From positions 1-64,000 of the forward strand of contig JAJPJV010000023.1 of the NCBI GenBank assembly GCA_021324045.1: 64,000 nt of DNA, in the 5' to 3' direction. This DNA comes from Actinomycetota bacterium. GTDB lineage: Bacteria; Actinomycetota; Acidimicrobiia; Acidimicrobiales; RAAP-2. A program made the translations under genes and the position numbers. Positions 45,111 through 54,106 of this stretch are shown here, piece by piece. Within the stretch, counting starts at the first letter, position 1. Every line of letters begins with the position of its first letter. The notes under the pieces were generated by a model that was not told the DNA's origin, made no database searches, and worked only from the letters and a program-made list of their open reading frames with translations.

Positions 45111-46514
45111 TCAGGAGGCGGCGCTCGTGGAGCTCATGTTGAAGTCGGGAATCCGCAACGCGGGCATTGCCGTTCGGTTCATCCATTCCCCGAACTCCCG
45201 CCCAAGGGTCCGCACGGGTGACCCCGCCTCGGTGGCTCGCGCGAGGAGGTCCACCGGGCTCTCGTTGAAGCGAAAGTTGTTGACCGCAGCGACAACCTCG
45301 CCGCGCTCGATCAGGTAGACGCCGTCACGGGTGAGCCCAGTGAGCAGGAGCGTGGCCGGGTCTGCCTCCCGGATGTACCAGAGGCAGGTGAGCAGGAGGC
45401 CTCGGTCGGTCGAGGCAACGAGATCCTCCGAGGTGCCTCGAGCGCCGTCGAGCTCGAGCACAAGGTTGTCGATGGGCGGGGTGAACGCGACGCCGGAGCG
45501 GCGTGCCCCGGCGCGGTGGTAGCGGAGGCGCTCCAGTCTTCCGCCCGTGATCCAGGTGGTCCGAGCGAGGGGGAGTCCGTTGTCAAAGACGGAAACGTCG
45601 GGGCCCGAGGCCTCGGCGACGAGGAACGGCAAGCATTCGAGGCCAGGCTCGAAGGGGTCGCTGCGCAGCTCGAACGGGGAGGTCGCGAGCTGTTCACCGA
45701 CCCTCGTGGCGCCGTGACCCGCGGAGAACACCGTGCGACCTTCCTCGGCCTCCGGCCCGCTCGCCGCGTCGACCAGGGCCACCATGAGGTCGGCCACGGC
45801 CGCCGGTGGGAGCACGACCTCGTAGCGGCCCGGTTCGAGGGTGACGGTGCGACGCGCCCATTCCAGCCGTTGCGCGAGGTGAGCCTCGAGCGACTCGATC
45901 GAGACCGCGTCGAGCTCGGGCCCGGCATGCCCGACCCATGCCGACCGCCGACCATCACTACTTCGACCGACGAGATTGATCGCGCCGGTTGCCTGGACAT
46001 GGCGCCTGCGGACGCCCGCTGAGGTGCCCAGGTAGACCGTGTCGAGATGGTGCTCGGCGAATCCGGCCAGCACGTTGCCTGCGCTCGACGCCCGGTGAAA
46101 CGCCGCCGCCAGGCCTTCGACGACCGGGCGCAGTACTGAGGGTTCGGTCTGGGGTGCGGGCTCCTCGAAGAACGGGTCCGCGGCTCCGGTCGCTAGCGGG
46201 CTGGCATCGTTGGCAGCCGGGGTGCTCTGTGCATCAGCCTGGGCGGCGGCAACCAGGTCGTCGAGGTCGGCTGCACCACTGCGGCTGGCACTCCCCACGC
46301 TCGTGCCGGTTCCGTCGGAGCTGGGGAGCAGGCAGATCAGGGTCACCCGTCGGCTGCGACGTCTTCCGTTGGTGGTCGTGGTGTTGTTGGCGAAACGGAC
46401 TTCGACCTCGCTGGATTCTTCGACGATGGCAATCCCCTCGGGGACCGCCGCCAAGAGCTGCTCGACGACGAGGTGGGCGGCAGGTAGCCCTCGGTCTTCG
46501 GAGGCGGTGCTCAC
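45111..46514 (-). CDS. tldE: TldE/PmbA metalloprotease subunit
   Basis: A 467-residue partner of TldD in the TldD/TldE heterodimeric protease, which matures peptides (microcin B17) and degrades CcdA in E. coli. VRFANNTTTTNGRRRSRRVT in the N-terminal part, the NNFRFNESPVDLLARATEAG block and the EWMNRTAMPALRIPDFNMSS C terminus are TldE-like, with no HExxxH, as expected. GTG 46514 overlaps the tldD stop (GTGA), so the two are translated together. Confidence 0.88.
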   Translation of the reverse strand: MSTASEDRGLPAAHLVVEQLLAAVPEGIAIVEESSEVEVRFANNTTTTNGRRRSRRVTLICLLPSSDGTGTSVGSASRSGAADLDDLVAAAQADAQSTPAANDASPLATGAADPFFEEPAPQTEPSVLRPVVEGLAAAFHRASSAGNVLAGFAEHHLDTVYLGTSAGVRRRHVQATGAINLVGRSSDGRRSAWVGHAGPELDAVSIESLEAHLAQRLEWARRTVTLEPGRYEVVLPPAAVADLMVALVDAASGPEAEEGRTVFSAGHGATRVGEQLATSPFELRSDPFEPGLECLPFLVAEASGPDVSVFDNGLPLARTTWITGGRLERLRYHRAGARRSGVAFTPPIDNLVLELDGARGTSEDLVASTDRGLLLTCLWYIREADPATLLLTGLTRDGVYLIERGEVVAAVNNFRFNESPVDLLARATEAGSPVRTLGREFGEWMNRTAMPALRIPDFNMSSTSAAS

Positions 46515-48022
46515 CGACCGGCCTCCTGCTTGGTGTTGAGCACCCGGACGTCTCGGACGAGCACTGACGGACAGCCGTGGCTGACGGGCGCGACCTGACC
46601 GGGCTGGCCCTTCCCGCAGTTGAACGCCCCACCGAGAAGGTAGGTCGATCGGCCCCCCAAGGCCTCGAGGGAGCCCCAGAACTCGGTGGTGTTCGCCTGG
46701 TACGCGACGTCGCGAAGCTGTCCGGCGAGCTGGCCGTCCCGGATCCGGAAGAAGCGCTGGCCGGTGAACTGGAAGTTGTGGCGCTGCATGTCGATCGACC
46801 AGCTCTTGTCGCCCACGATGAAGATCCCGTCCGAGACGCGGGCAATGAGCTCCTCGGTGGGGGGTCCTTCGTCTGGCGCAGGAGCGAGGGAGACGTTTGC
46901 CATCCGCTGCATTGGGATGTGCAACGGTGAGTCGGCGAAGGCGCACCCGTTGGAGCGCCCGAACCCGCTGATCGCCGCGATCGAGCGGTCGAGCTGGTAG
47001 CCGACGAGGACGCCGTCTTTGATGAGGTCGAACTGCTGGGTCAGCACTCCTTCGTCGTCGACGGCGACCGTGGCCAGGCCATGGGGCGCGGTCCGATCGC
47101 CGGTGACCTGGAGCAGCGGAGAGCCGTACCGAAGCGTGCCGAGCTGGTCGGGAGTGGCGAACGACGTACCGGCGTAGGCAGCCTCGAACCCCAGGGCGCG
47201 GTCGAGCTCGGTGGCATGGCCGATGGACTCGTGAATGGTCAGCCACAGATTGGTTGGGTCGATCACGAGGTCGTAACGCCCGGGTTCGACCGATGGTGCG
47301 CCGAGCTTGTCGGCGACGAGGGTCGGGAGGAGATCGAGCTCGGCCTCCCAATCCCAGCCCTCACCTTCCAGGTACTCCCAGCCCCGGCCGACCGGTGGTG
47401 CCAGGCTGCGTTGGGTTTCGAAGTCGCCATCTTCGGCGACCGAGAGCACCTCGACGGTGGGCGCGATCCGTACCCGTTGTTGGCGAGCAACGGTGCCGGC
47501 GAGGTCGGCGTAGTACTTGTCCTCGGCGACGGCCATGACCTCTGCGGTGACGTGTTCGATCGAGGGGGATGCCAGCAAGCGTTTGCTCCAGTCGCGCAGC
47601 ACGGCGTCTTTGCTCGCGAGCGCGACCTGCGTCGGGTCCGTGCGGTAGGGGGAGATCCACTCGATCGTGCCGTGGGAGGGCTCAGGGGCCAGCTCCAGTG
47701 GGTGAGCGAGCCCGATCCTGCTCACCTGTGCGCTCTCGATGGCTTGGGTCACGAGCTCGTCTGTGACCCGAGGCGTGGCCGCGACCGTTGCGGCGAATCC
47801 GATGGCACCGCTATGGACCACGCGGAGCCCAATGCCAAACTCGATGTCGTCGACGGCGGTCTCGAGTGCACCATCACGCAGCCGGACGAACTGGGATCGG
47901 ATCCGTTCGATGCGGACCTCGGCGTTCGTGCAGCCCCGAGCGGCTGCGCCTTCGAGCGCCCGAACCCGGATCGCCTCGACCGTGCTCGAGTCCAAAGGAT
48001 CGAGGTTGTCCACCTCGAGCAC
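46511..48022 (-). CDS. tldD: TldD metalloprotease subunit
   Basis: A 503-residue zinc-protease subunit. The metal motif IHESIGHATELDRALG (HExxxH) is intact and the downstream CGKGQPGQVAPVSHGCPS contains the family Cys that binds zinc. LWLTIHESIGH and RSNGCAFADSPLHIPMQRM are other TldD blocks. GTG 48022 is the start; no ribosome site precedes it. No obvious RiPP precursor or other peptide-maturation gene lies nearby, so the client peptide is unknown. Confidence 0.9.
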   Translation of the reverse strand: MLEVDNLDPLDSSTVEAIRVRALEGAAARGCTNAEVRIERIRSQFVRLRDGALETAVDDIEFGIGLRVVHSGAIGFAATVAATPRVTDELVTQAIESAQVSRIGLAHPLELAPEPSHGTIEWISPYRTDPTQVALASKDAVLRDWSKRLLASPSIEHVTAEVMAVAEDKYYADLAGTVARQQRVRIAPTVEVLSVAEDGDFETQRSLAPPVGRGWEYLEGEGWDWEAELDLLPTLVADKLGAPSVEPGRYDLVIDPTNLWLTIHESIGHATELDRALGFEAAYAGTSFATPDQLGTLRYGSPLLQVTGDRTAPHGLATVAVDDEGVLTQQFDLIKDGVLVGYQLDRSIAAISGFGRSNGCAFADSPLHIPMQRMANVSLAPAPDEGPPTEELIARVSDGIFIVGDKSWSIDMQRHNFQFTGQRFFRIRDGQLAGQLRDVAYQANTTEFWGSLEALGGRSTYLLGGAFNCGKGQPGQVAPVSHGCPSVLVRDVRVLNTKQEAGR

Positions 48023-48087
48023 GCTACCGGCAGTGACCAGGCGCCGCGCATGACGCGTCGCCCCGCGCCGTCATCCAGGTCGCGACA

Positions 48088-49008
48088 TCACTCGCGACGG
48101 AGCGCTCGGAGGCCTTCAGGTCGCGCGCAGGCGTCGTCGACGACCTCGTACAGCAGGTCGATGACCGCGCGGGTCGGAGCCGAGGGCAGTCCGCGCTGGC
48201 GCAGGGTGACACCGACGCGCCGGGCCGGGAGGTCCTCCACGGAGAGAAGGCAGAACTGGTCACGCAGGTGGTTCGGCACCGCCGTTGCCGGCAGGATCGC
48301 AGGGCCGTACCCGTCGAAGGTGAGCGAGGCAATGAGCCGAACGCCGTCGACCTCCATTGCCGAGCGGAGCTTCACCCCGGCACGGCGGCACGCGGCGTCG
48401 ATATTGGCGCGCAGCGCCGTGTGGGGCATCGGCAAGATGAGCTCCAGGTCGGTAAGGAGCGAGATCGGCAACGGGGTCTGCTTGCTGGCGAGGGGATGGT
48501 CGACGGGCACGACGAGCATGAGGTCCTCTTCGAAGAGCGGTGTCACCGCGAGCTCGTCGAGCAGGACCGGCAGAGCGACGACCGCGACATCGAGCTCGCC
48601 GGAGAGCAGCCGCGGTTCCAGCGTCGAGTTGATGCCGTCGATGGCACAGACCTGCACACCGGGATGACGGGCCCGCAGCTGCTCGAAGAGGCGGGGCACG
48701 AGCCATCGGCCGGTGGTGCCGATGACACCCATGCGGACCAGCCCTGTGATCTCCCGGCGCATGGCCGCAACGTCGGCGACCATCGCGTCGAGTTCGGCCA
48801 TCATTCGACGCGAGCGCTCCACGACGACGATCCCTTCTTCGGTGAGCCGTCCCGACGAGCGGTCGACGAGCACTGCGCCGAGCTCGCGCTCGAGCCTGGC
48901 CACATGAGCAGAGACATTCGACTGGACGGTCCCCAGCGCGTCGGCCGCGGCAGAGAACCCGCCGTGGTCCGCGATGCCGACGAGTGCTTGCAGGTGGCGG
49001 AGCTCCAT
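48088..49008 (-). CDS. LysR family transcriptional regulator
   Basis: A 306-residue LTTR. N-terminal winged HTH: MELRHLQALVGIADHGGFSA, then ALGTVQSNVSAHVARLEREL. The C-terminal effector domain follows (GLVRMGVIGTTGRWLVPRLF, ELDVAVVALPVL, HPLASKQTPLPI). ATG 49008 is at the normal position. A near-perfect dyad at 49027-49054 lies 19 bases upstream and probably autoregulates. It is divergent from murT-gatD and 66 bases upstream of tldD on the same strand. Confidence 0.92.
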   Translation of the reverse strand: MELRHLQALVGIADHGGFSAAADALGTVQSNVSAHVARLERELGAVLVDRSSGRLTEEGIVVVERSRRMMAELDAMVADVAAMRREITGLVRMGVIGTTGRWLVPRLFEQLRARHPGVQVCAIDGINSTLEPRLLSGELDVAVVALPVLLDELAVTPLFEEDLMLVVPVDHPLASKQTPLPISLLTDLELILPMPHTALRANIDAACRRAGVKLRSAMEVDGVRLIASLTFDGYGPAILPATAVPNHLRDQFCLLSVEDLPARRVGVTLRQRGLPSAPTRAVIDLLYEVVDDACARPEGLRALRRE

Positions 49009-49026
49009 CGCAATAAACGATATTAG

Positions 49027-49054
49027 CTATCTCTCAAAGCTGTTTGACAGATAG
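49027..49054. promoter_or_regulatory. LysR-type operator dyad
   Basis: CTATCTCTCAAA and its counterpart TTTGACAGATAG make a 28-base dyad in which 11 of 14 position pairs are complementary; the mismatches are at 49033/49048 and in the four-base centre. It sits in the AT-rich strip just upstream of the LysR start and contains T-N11-A spacing. A LysR box for autoregulation and possibly for the divergent transcript. Confidence 0.6.
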
Positions 49055-49337
49055 ATGCGGCGTCCTCCAGAATGGATGCAGACCGCAGGGATGAGGAACC
49101 CCCCCTCCCATTCCGAAGCGGCATTAGTGAAGGGATCGCTAGCCCCCCCGGCGATCCCTTCACTCGCGTTCGGGCCCGTGGAAGTCTGCCACTTGGTGGC
49201 CGAGACCTAGTCCGGCACCCGTCCTGTTCCGGGCTCGTATCCTCGGCCCTGAGATGGCCGGTTCGAAGCGAACGCAACAGGGTCCGCGGGGCCTGCGCGC
49301 CGGCGCGGGCTGGGGATTTCGATTCGCCCGGAGGCCG

Positions 49338-50711
49338 ATGTCCTCACCGGAGGGTCTCGGAGCGCCTTCACCTGCTGCGTCGTGGCGCCTGGGGCTCGCC
49401 GTACGGGCCGTGCGCGTGATCAACCGCGGAGTTCGCCTCCTGCGGTTGGGGAGCGGAACGGTCGCTGGAGGACGAGTCGGGCTGGCCATCGCCCCAGGCC
49501 TGCTTAGGAGCTTGTTGGCCGGACGGACGACTGCCCTGGTCAGCGGGACGAACGGGAAGACCACGACGACTCGCTTGCTCGCCGTCGCGCTGGGGGCGGG
49601 GTCGGGAGCTGGCTCGACGGAGGTCGCTGGACCCGGAGCGACCGCGGTGGTGACGAACGCGACCGGATCGAACATGCCCGCTGGTCACGTTGCCGCGCTT
49701 GCCGACGCCGCGCCCGGGGCCATGGCCGTGCTCGAGGTGGATGAGGGGTATCTGCCCGAGCTGGTGGCAACGGCGCGGCCGGCGGTCGTCGTGCTGCTCA
49801 ATTTGTCACGGGACCAGCTCGACCGCACGAACGAGGTGCGGATGACCGCGAACCGATGGAGGGCAGCGCTCGCGGGATCGCCGGCGACGGTAGTGGCCAA
49901 TGCCGACGATCCCCTCGTGGTCTGGGCCGCCGGGGGTGCTCAGCGGTGCGTCTGGGTCGCAGCAGGGCTTCGTTGGCGCTTCGATGCCGTCGGATGCCCC
50001 GCCTGCGAGGGCCGAATTCGCTTCTGCGATGGTTGGGGATGCGACTGCGGGTACCGGCGCCCGGAGCCCGCCGTCGCCGTTGAGGACAGCGGTGGGGGCG
50101 TCGTCGCTGCCTTTGCAGACGGGCGTCGCCTTCCAGTGGAGCTCCGGATCCCCGGCCGCTTCAATCAAGCCAACGCCGTGCTGGCGGCGGTCGCGGCCGA
50201 GGCGTTGGGCGTCAGAGCGGCAGTGGGCCTTCGAGCGATGCAATCGGTCGATGCGATCGCCGGCAGGTTCGCCGTCCACTCGATTGCTGGGGCGCAGGCG
50301 AGGCTTTTGCTTGCGAAGAACCCTGCCGGGTGGGCGGAGCTCCTCGACATCGTGGGTCCCAGCCGACAACCGGTGGTCGTGGGGATCAACGCCCGCGTCG
50401 CCGACGGAAGGGATCCGTCTTGGCTCTGGGACGTCCCCTTCGAAGCACTGCGAGGGCGCCGAGTCGTCGCCACCGGCGAGCGCTGCCTCGATCTGTCGGT
50501 TCGGCTGCGTTATGCCGAGGTGGATCATGACATCGTTCGGGATCCCCGGCACGCGATCGCACGGGCTGCCGGCTTCACCGGGGTAGCCGATCCGTCGGTG
50601 GCGTTGAACCGGGGCGCAGATGGCGCGACGGATGTTGGCGCCGTCGAGGTGAACGCAAAGGTCGAGTTCATCGGGAACTACACGGCCTTTCACGATCTTC
50701 TGGGACGTTGA
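49338..50711 (+). CDS. murT: lipid II isoglutaminyl synthase, MurT subunit
   Basis: MurT with GatD amidates the D-Glu of lipid II. The protein (457 residues from ATG 49338) has the Mur-ligase P-loop LVSGTNGKTTTTRLLA, the NLSRDQLDRTNEV segment, and the four-Cys zinc ribbon CPACEGRIRFCDGWGCDCGY that sets MurT apart from other Mur ligases, then the C-terminal VEVNAKVEFIGNYTAFHDL. ATG 49338 has GGAGG four bases upstream; ATG 49254 is an alternative. gatD begins two bases after its stop. Confidence 0.93.
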   Translation: MSSPEGLGAPSPAASWRLGLAVRAVRVINRGVRLLRLGSGTVAGGRVGLAIAPGLLRSLLAGRTTALVSGTNGKTTTTRLLAVALGAGSGAGSTEVAGPGATAVVTNATGSNMPAGHVAALADAAPGAMAVLEVDEGYLPELVATARPAVVVLLNLSRDQLDRTNEVRMTANRWRAALAGSPATVVANADDPLVVWAAGGAQRCVWVAAGLRWRFDAVGCPACEGRIRFCDGWGCDCGYRRPEPAVAVEDSGGGVVAAFADGRRLPVELRIPGRFNQANAVLAAVAAEALGVRAAVGLRAMQSVDAIAGRFAVHSIAGAQARLLLAKNPAGWAELLDIVGPSRQPVVVGINARVADGRDPSWLWDVPFEALRGRRVVATGERCLDLSVRLRYAEVDHDIVRDPRHAIARAAGFTGVADPSVALNRGADGATDVGAVEVNAKVEFIGNYTAFHDLLGR

Positions 50712-50712
50712 C

Positions 50713-51453
50713 GTGGCGCCGCTCAGGGTGATCGTGGTCTATCCCGAGTTGCTCGGAACCTACGGCGACGGCGGGAACGGCGTGGTGCTGGCGAAGCGCG
50801 CGTCATGGCGCGGGATCGACACGACCTTGATCGAAGCGACGGCCGACCAGCGTCTTCCTGAAGGCGACCTCTACTGCTTGGGCGGAGGTGAGGATGCCCC
50901 TCAGACCGAGGCGGCTGAGATCCTGGCGAGCGACGGCATGCTCGGACGATCGGTTGCCAATGGTGCGGTCGTGCTGGCGGTCTGCGCGGGGTACCAGATC
51001 ATCGGCAGGACCTTCACCGATGCTCACGGCGTTGCCCACCCCGGCCTTGGGCTGCTCGACGTCGAGACCAAAAGGGGCGCAGGGCGCAGGGCTGTTGGCG
51101 AGTTGGTCGCCGAGCCGATCGGGGCGGGCCTCGACATCCCCACGCTCAGCGGATTCGAGAACCATGCTGGCCTGAGCGTCGTGGGTCACGGCGCGCAACC
51201 GCTGGGGCGCGTGCGAGTCGGCGTCGGCAACGGGGATGGAACCGAAGGCGCGTGGTCGGGGCGAGTCGTCGGCACGTACTGCCACGGTCCTGTGCTGGCG
51301 CGCAATCCGGCGCTTGCGGATCTTTTGCTCGGATGGGCGTTGGGGGTCGACACGCCCCTGGCGCCACTCGGGGATCATCGCGAGGAGCTCCTGCGCGCCG
51401 AGCGCCTCCGAGCGGCATCCCGGTTCCGTTCCTGGCGATTCCGCTCGCACTGA
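50713..51453 (+). CDS. gatD: lipid II isoglutaminyl synthase, GatD glutaminase subunit
   Basis: A 246-residue CobB/CobQ-like glutamine amidotransferase that supplies ammonia to MurT. VIVVYPELLGTYGDGGNGVVL is the GatD N terminus, LAVCAGYQIIGRTF contains the nucleophilic Cys, GFENHAGLS and GTYCHGPVLARNP the catalytic His. GTG at 50713 follows the murT TGA by one base. Length is normal. Confidence 0.95.
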   Translation: MAPLRVIVVYPELLGTYGDGGNGVVLAKRASWRGIDTTLIEATADQRLPEGDLYCLGGGEDAPQTEAAEILASDGMLGRSVANGAVVLAVCAGYQIIGRTFTDAHGVAHPGLGLLDVETKRGAGRRAVGELVAEPIGAGLDIPTLSGFENHAGLSVVGHGAQPLGRVRVGVGNGDGTEGAWSGRVVGTYCHGPVLARNPALADLLLGWALGVDTPLAPLGDHREELLRAERLRAASRFRSWRFRSH

Positions 51454-51538
51454 GTACCGTAAGGAAGACTGCTGGCGGTCGACTCGGGTCAGGACACCAC
51501 CGTTCTTCGGCGCCAAGCAGCCGGCACGCCGTAAAGAG

Positions 51539-52474
51539 TCACGACACGGGCCAGTTGCCCCCCCGGGATGGCGAGCGCCGTGGTGTCGCATCCCGTGCCC
51601 AGGCTCTTCGCCACGGGGAGACGTCAGGTCCACGCAGGGCGGTCATGGCCGCATCAGCACCCGCTCGTCGGGCCCCCCACCAGTCGGATCGGACTTCTTC
51701 GGCGAGCTGTGCGACTGCACGTTCGATCCGTGCCGCGAAGTGTCGCGCGTCCTCGCCCTCCTCGAGGCGCAGTGGAGGCCCGAAGAGCACGCTCGTCGGG
51801 GAGCGCCGAAGGCCGCGATGGCGCATTTCGCTGCCCGAACCACCGGCGGGGCGGTCGTCACGGAGGCTCTTGGGGAGCACGCGGAACATGCCGTGGATGT
51901 AGACAGGGACAACGGGGCGCTTGGTTCGGTGGGCGAGGTATGCGGCCCCGCCGCGGAACGGCTGCGCCCAACCATCGGCAGTGCGCCCGCCCTCGGGGAA
52001 GATGATGAGGTTCCAGCCCTCCTCGATGATGCGCGCCGCGTCGTCGCCGGATCGGCGGTTCACTCGGTTCCGGTCGATGGGGATCGCCGCGAGGGTGAGC
52101 GACCACCACAGTGCCTTCCAGGTGCGATCGAAGAAATAGTCCGACGCCGCGCCCACGACGCTTTTGTGGCGAAATCGAGCGGGAAGGGCATGGAGCAGCA
52201 GGGGCGTGTCGAGGTGACTGGCGTGATTGGCAGCGAAGATCACCGGTGCCTCGAGGTGCTCGAGATACTCGACTCCCCTTGTCGTCGTCGCAGTGACGAG
52301 CCTGATCGCCGGGCGCGTCACGTTGTCGAGGAGCAGCGCACGGGCCAGGCGCGCCGGGTAGCGACGGGACCAGCCGTGATCGAACGCGAGCCCGACCCGG
52401 CGCTTTGGAGCCGGGCGCTCGACGTTCGCCGGCCATGTCGGCCGCGCCAAGGGAAAGTCGAGGCCGCGCTTCAT
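51539..52474 (-). CDS. 1-acylglycerol-3-phosphate acyltransferase-like (PlsC) protein
   Basis: A 311-residue acyltransferase. Block I NHASHLDTPLLLHAL has NHxxxxD, block II-III WNLIIFPEGGRTADGW has the FPEG(T) motif, and RPVVPVYIHGMFRVLP is block IV. A N-terminal extension of about 70 residues precedes block I. It acylates lysophospholipid-like or other alcohol acceptors. ATG 52474 has an in-frame GTG one codon upstream. It is the last gene of the operon from 57863, 42 bases after the LarA-like stop. Converges with gatD. Confidence 0.88.
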   Translation of the reverse strand: MKRGLDFPLARPTWPANVERPAPKRRVGLAFDHGWSRRYPARLARALLLDNVTRPAIRLVTATTTRGVEYLEHLEAPVIFAANHASHLDTPLLLHALPARFRHKSVVGAASDYFFDRTWKALWWSLTLAAIPIDRNRVNRRSGDDAARIIEEGWNLIIFPEGGRTADGWAQPFRGGAAYLAHRTKRPVVPVYIHGMFRVLPKSLRDDRPAGGSGSEMRHRGLRRSPTSVLFGPPLRLEEGEDARHFAARIERAVAQLAEEVRSDWWGARRAGADAAMTALRGPDVSPWRRAWARDATPRRSPSRGGNWPVS

Positions 52475-52516
52475 CACGTGCGCCTTCCCTCACGTCGGCC
52501 CATCGTTCGGAGCAGC

Positions 52517-54106
52517 TCAGCTGACATCGGCCATGAGGAGCGGCGGTGCGTGCAGGTGGGTGATGGTGGGAGACGGGCCGACGACATCGGTCGCCATCTC
52601 GAGCGCGTCCTGGAGCGTGGACGCCGGGGAGAAGCCCATGCGACGGACGGCGCTCGGGTTACCACCGAGCACGATCACGCGCCCGAGGTGCTCGAGTGCA
52701 TGCGCGCACCAGTACCACATGTAGAAGGGGTGCACGCCGTGGTAGGCGTGCCCAGTGCGATAGAGATGGACGTACCAGGGGTCGGTGGCAAATGACTCCT
52801 CGTAGACCTTGTGCATCTCGATCGGGTCCGTGGTCTGCGTGAGCACCTGCTCGTAGAAGTCGATGTAGCTCGGGTGATGTCCTGGGTGGAACTCGGGTCG
52901 CGTGGGATGGCGAAGGATGAGGACGCCACCCTCGCGCACCAGTGGTTTCCCTCGGTAGAGGTTGAAGAAGTACCCCAGACCGAGGCAGGCGACCAGGATC
53001 GGGTTCATGATCGAGTTGACGTTGTAGGGGCAGATGTAGGGCAAGCCCATGGTGAGGACATCGGTTTGTCCCTCGACGGCGACGCCCTGCTGGCGCCAGA
53101 CGCTGGCGATCGCTCGCTCGTGGACGGCCTCGACCTCGCCCGCCTGGACGGACAGCATCGCTTGAGGTGCACGGATTGCGTGGAAGATCTGGCGCGCTAG
53201 ACGCGCTGGCATCCGGTCGAGCGCGGCAGCAGTTGCGGCATAGGTCGCGCGGTCGCGAAGGGTCCATTCCCACTCTCGTCGCTGCAGGAAACCGAACTGC
53301 GCGGGGAAGGTGTCGGTATTGAGCGTGGTCTCGATCTGAAAGACGCGAATCCCGCTCTCAGCGATCAACCGACCCATTCGCCAGTTCGAGGAGTGCAGTT
53401 CCGACGCGGGCGCATCCATGAACGATCGGCTGTGGCGCATCGTGTGCGGATTGTGGTGGTGGCGAAGGCTCCGGTAGCTGGCGAGACCAGTGGCGATGCT
53501 CTTGTGACCGCCATCCATGGTCACGAGCGTGATGTTGACGTAGACCACCAGGTCGCTCTCGGCCGCGCGCCGATTGATCTCGACGTCCTCCCCTTGTTCG
53601 GTCCGACCGAGGTGGACGAGGCCTTCGGGATCCTCGGCATCGTGCTGGGTCAGCAATCCGTGCGGGGCGAAGGCATCGTAGATGCGGTCACCAAGCGCGT
53701 GTCGGAGCTCCGGCTCGGTCATCCGCCGATGGAGCGCGAGCGCTGCAATGAGCACGACGTCGTCAACCCCGGCCTCGGCAGCCAACTCAAGCACCTGCTC
53801 GATCACGAGCTGGCGGACATCGGGCGATCGCATCGGGGGCAGCGGCAGCGAGACATCGTCGAAGCAAATGGTGAGGCGCATGCCAGGCCGCAGCAGCGCC
53901 GAGAGCGGCTCCATGTCGCCGACGGGGTGCTCGAGGGCGTGCCGGATCGCAGCGATCGGATCAGCGAGCGGGGCCAGCGGTTCCGGCGCGTAGACCACGC
54001 GCGTCCCCTCGGGGAGGCGCTCGAGTCGGAATCCCTCTCCGTTCCAGAACAACAGGGGTGGTGTCGAGCCGTCGACCTCCATGACGAGGCCGGGTCGCGG
54101 GGTCAT
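52517..54106 (-). CDS. LarA-like (lactate racemase domain, DUF2088) protein
   Basis: A 529-residue protein of the LarA superfamily, enzymes that use a nickel-pincer nucleotide for 2-hydroxy-acid racemisation or epimerisation. The N-terminal half contains LTICFDDVSLPLPPM, a conserved acidic loop; DGGHKSIATGLASYRSLRHHH contains the His/Lys cluster; FHPGHHPSYIDFYEQVL follows later. It is about 100 residues longer than classical LarA (about 420). AAGGAGG precedes ATG 54106. It overlaps the dehydrogenase gene by 4 bases. No larB/C/E cofactor genes are seen in the window. Confidence 0.78.
   Translation of the reverse strand: MTPRPGLVMEVDGSTPPLLFWNGEGFRLERLPEGTRVVYAPEPLAPLADPIAAIRHALEHPVGDMEPLSALLRPGMRLTICFDDVSLPLPPMRSPDVRQLVIEQVLELAAEAGVDDVVLIAALALHRRMTEPELRHALGDRIYDAFAPHGLLTQHDAEDPEGLVHLGRTEQGEDVEINRRAAESDLVVYVNITLVTMDGGHKSIATGLASYRSLRHHHNPHTMRHSRSFMDAPASELHSSNWRMGRLIAESGIRVFQIETTLNTDTFPAQFGFLQRREWEWTLRDRATYAATAAALDRMPARLARQIFHAIRAPQAMLSVQAGEVEAVHERAIASVWRQQGVAVEGQTDVLTMGLPYICPYNVNSIMNPILVACLGLGYFFNLYRGKPLVREGGVLILRHPTRPEFHPGHHPSYIDFYEQVLTQTTDPIEMHKVYEESFATDPWYVHLYRTGHAYHGVHPFYMWYWCAHALEHLGRVIVLGGNPSAVRRMGFSPASTLQDALEMATDVVGPSPTITHLHAPPLLMADVS

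Noticed and set aside
45111-47351. Reading tldE as a 746-residue protein starting at 47351
   Set aside because: The first about 280 codons run through tldD in another frame and are low-complexity; the GTG at 46514 overlaps the tldD stop and starts the conserved protein.
45111-49008. RiPP biosynthetic cluster around TldD/TldE
   Set aside because: No precursor peptide, modifying enzyme or exporter adjacent; TldD/TldE alone do not define such a cluster.
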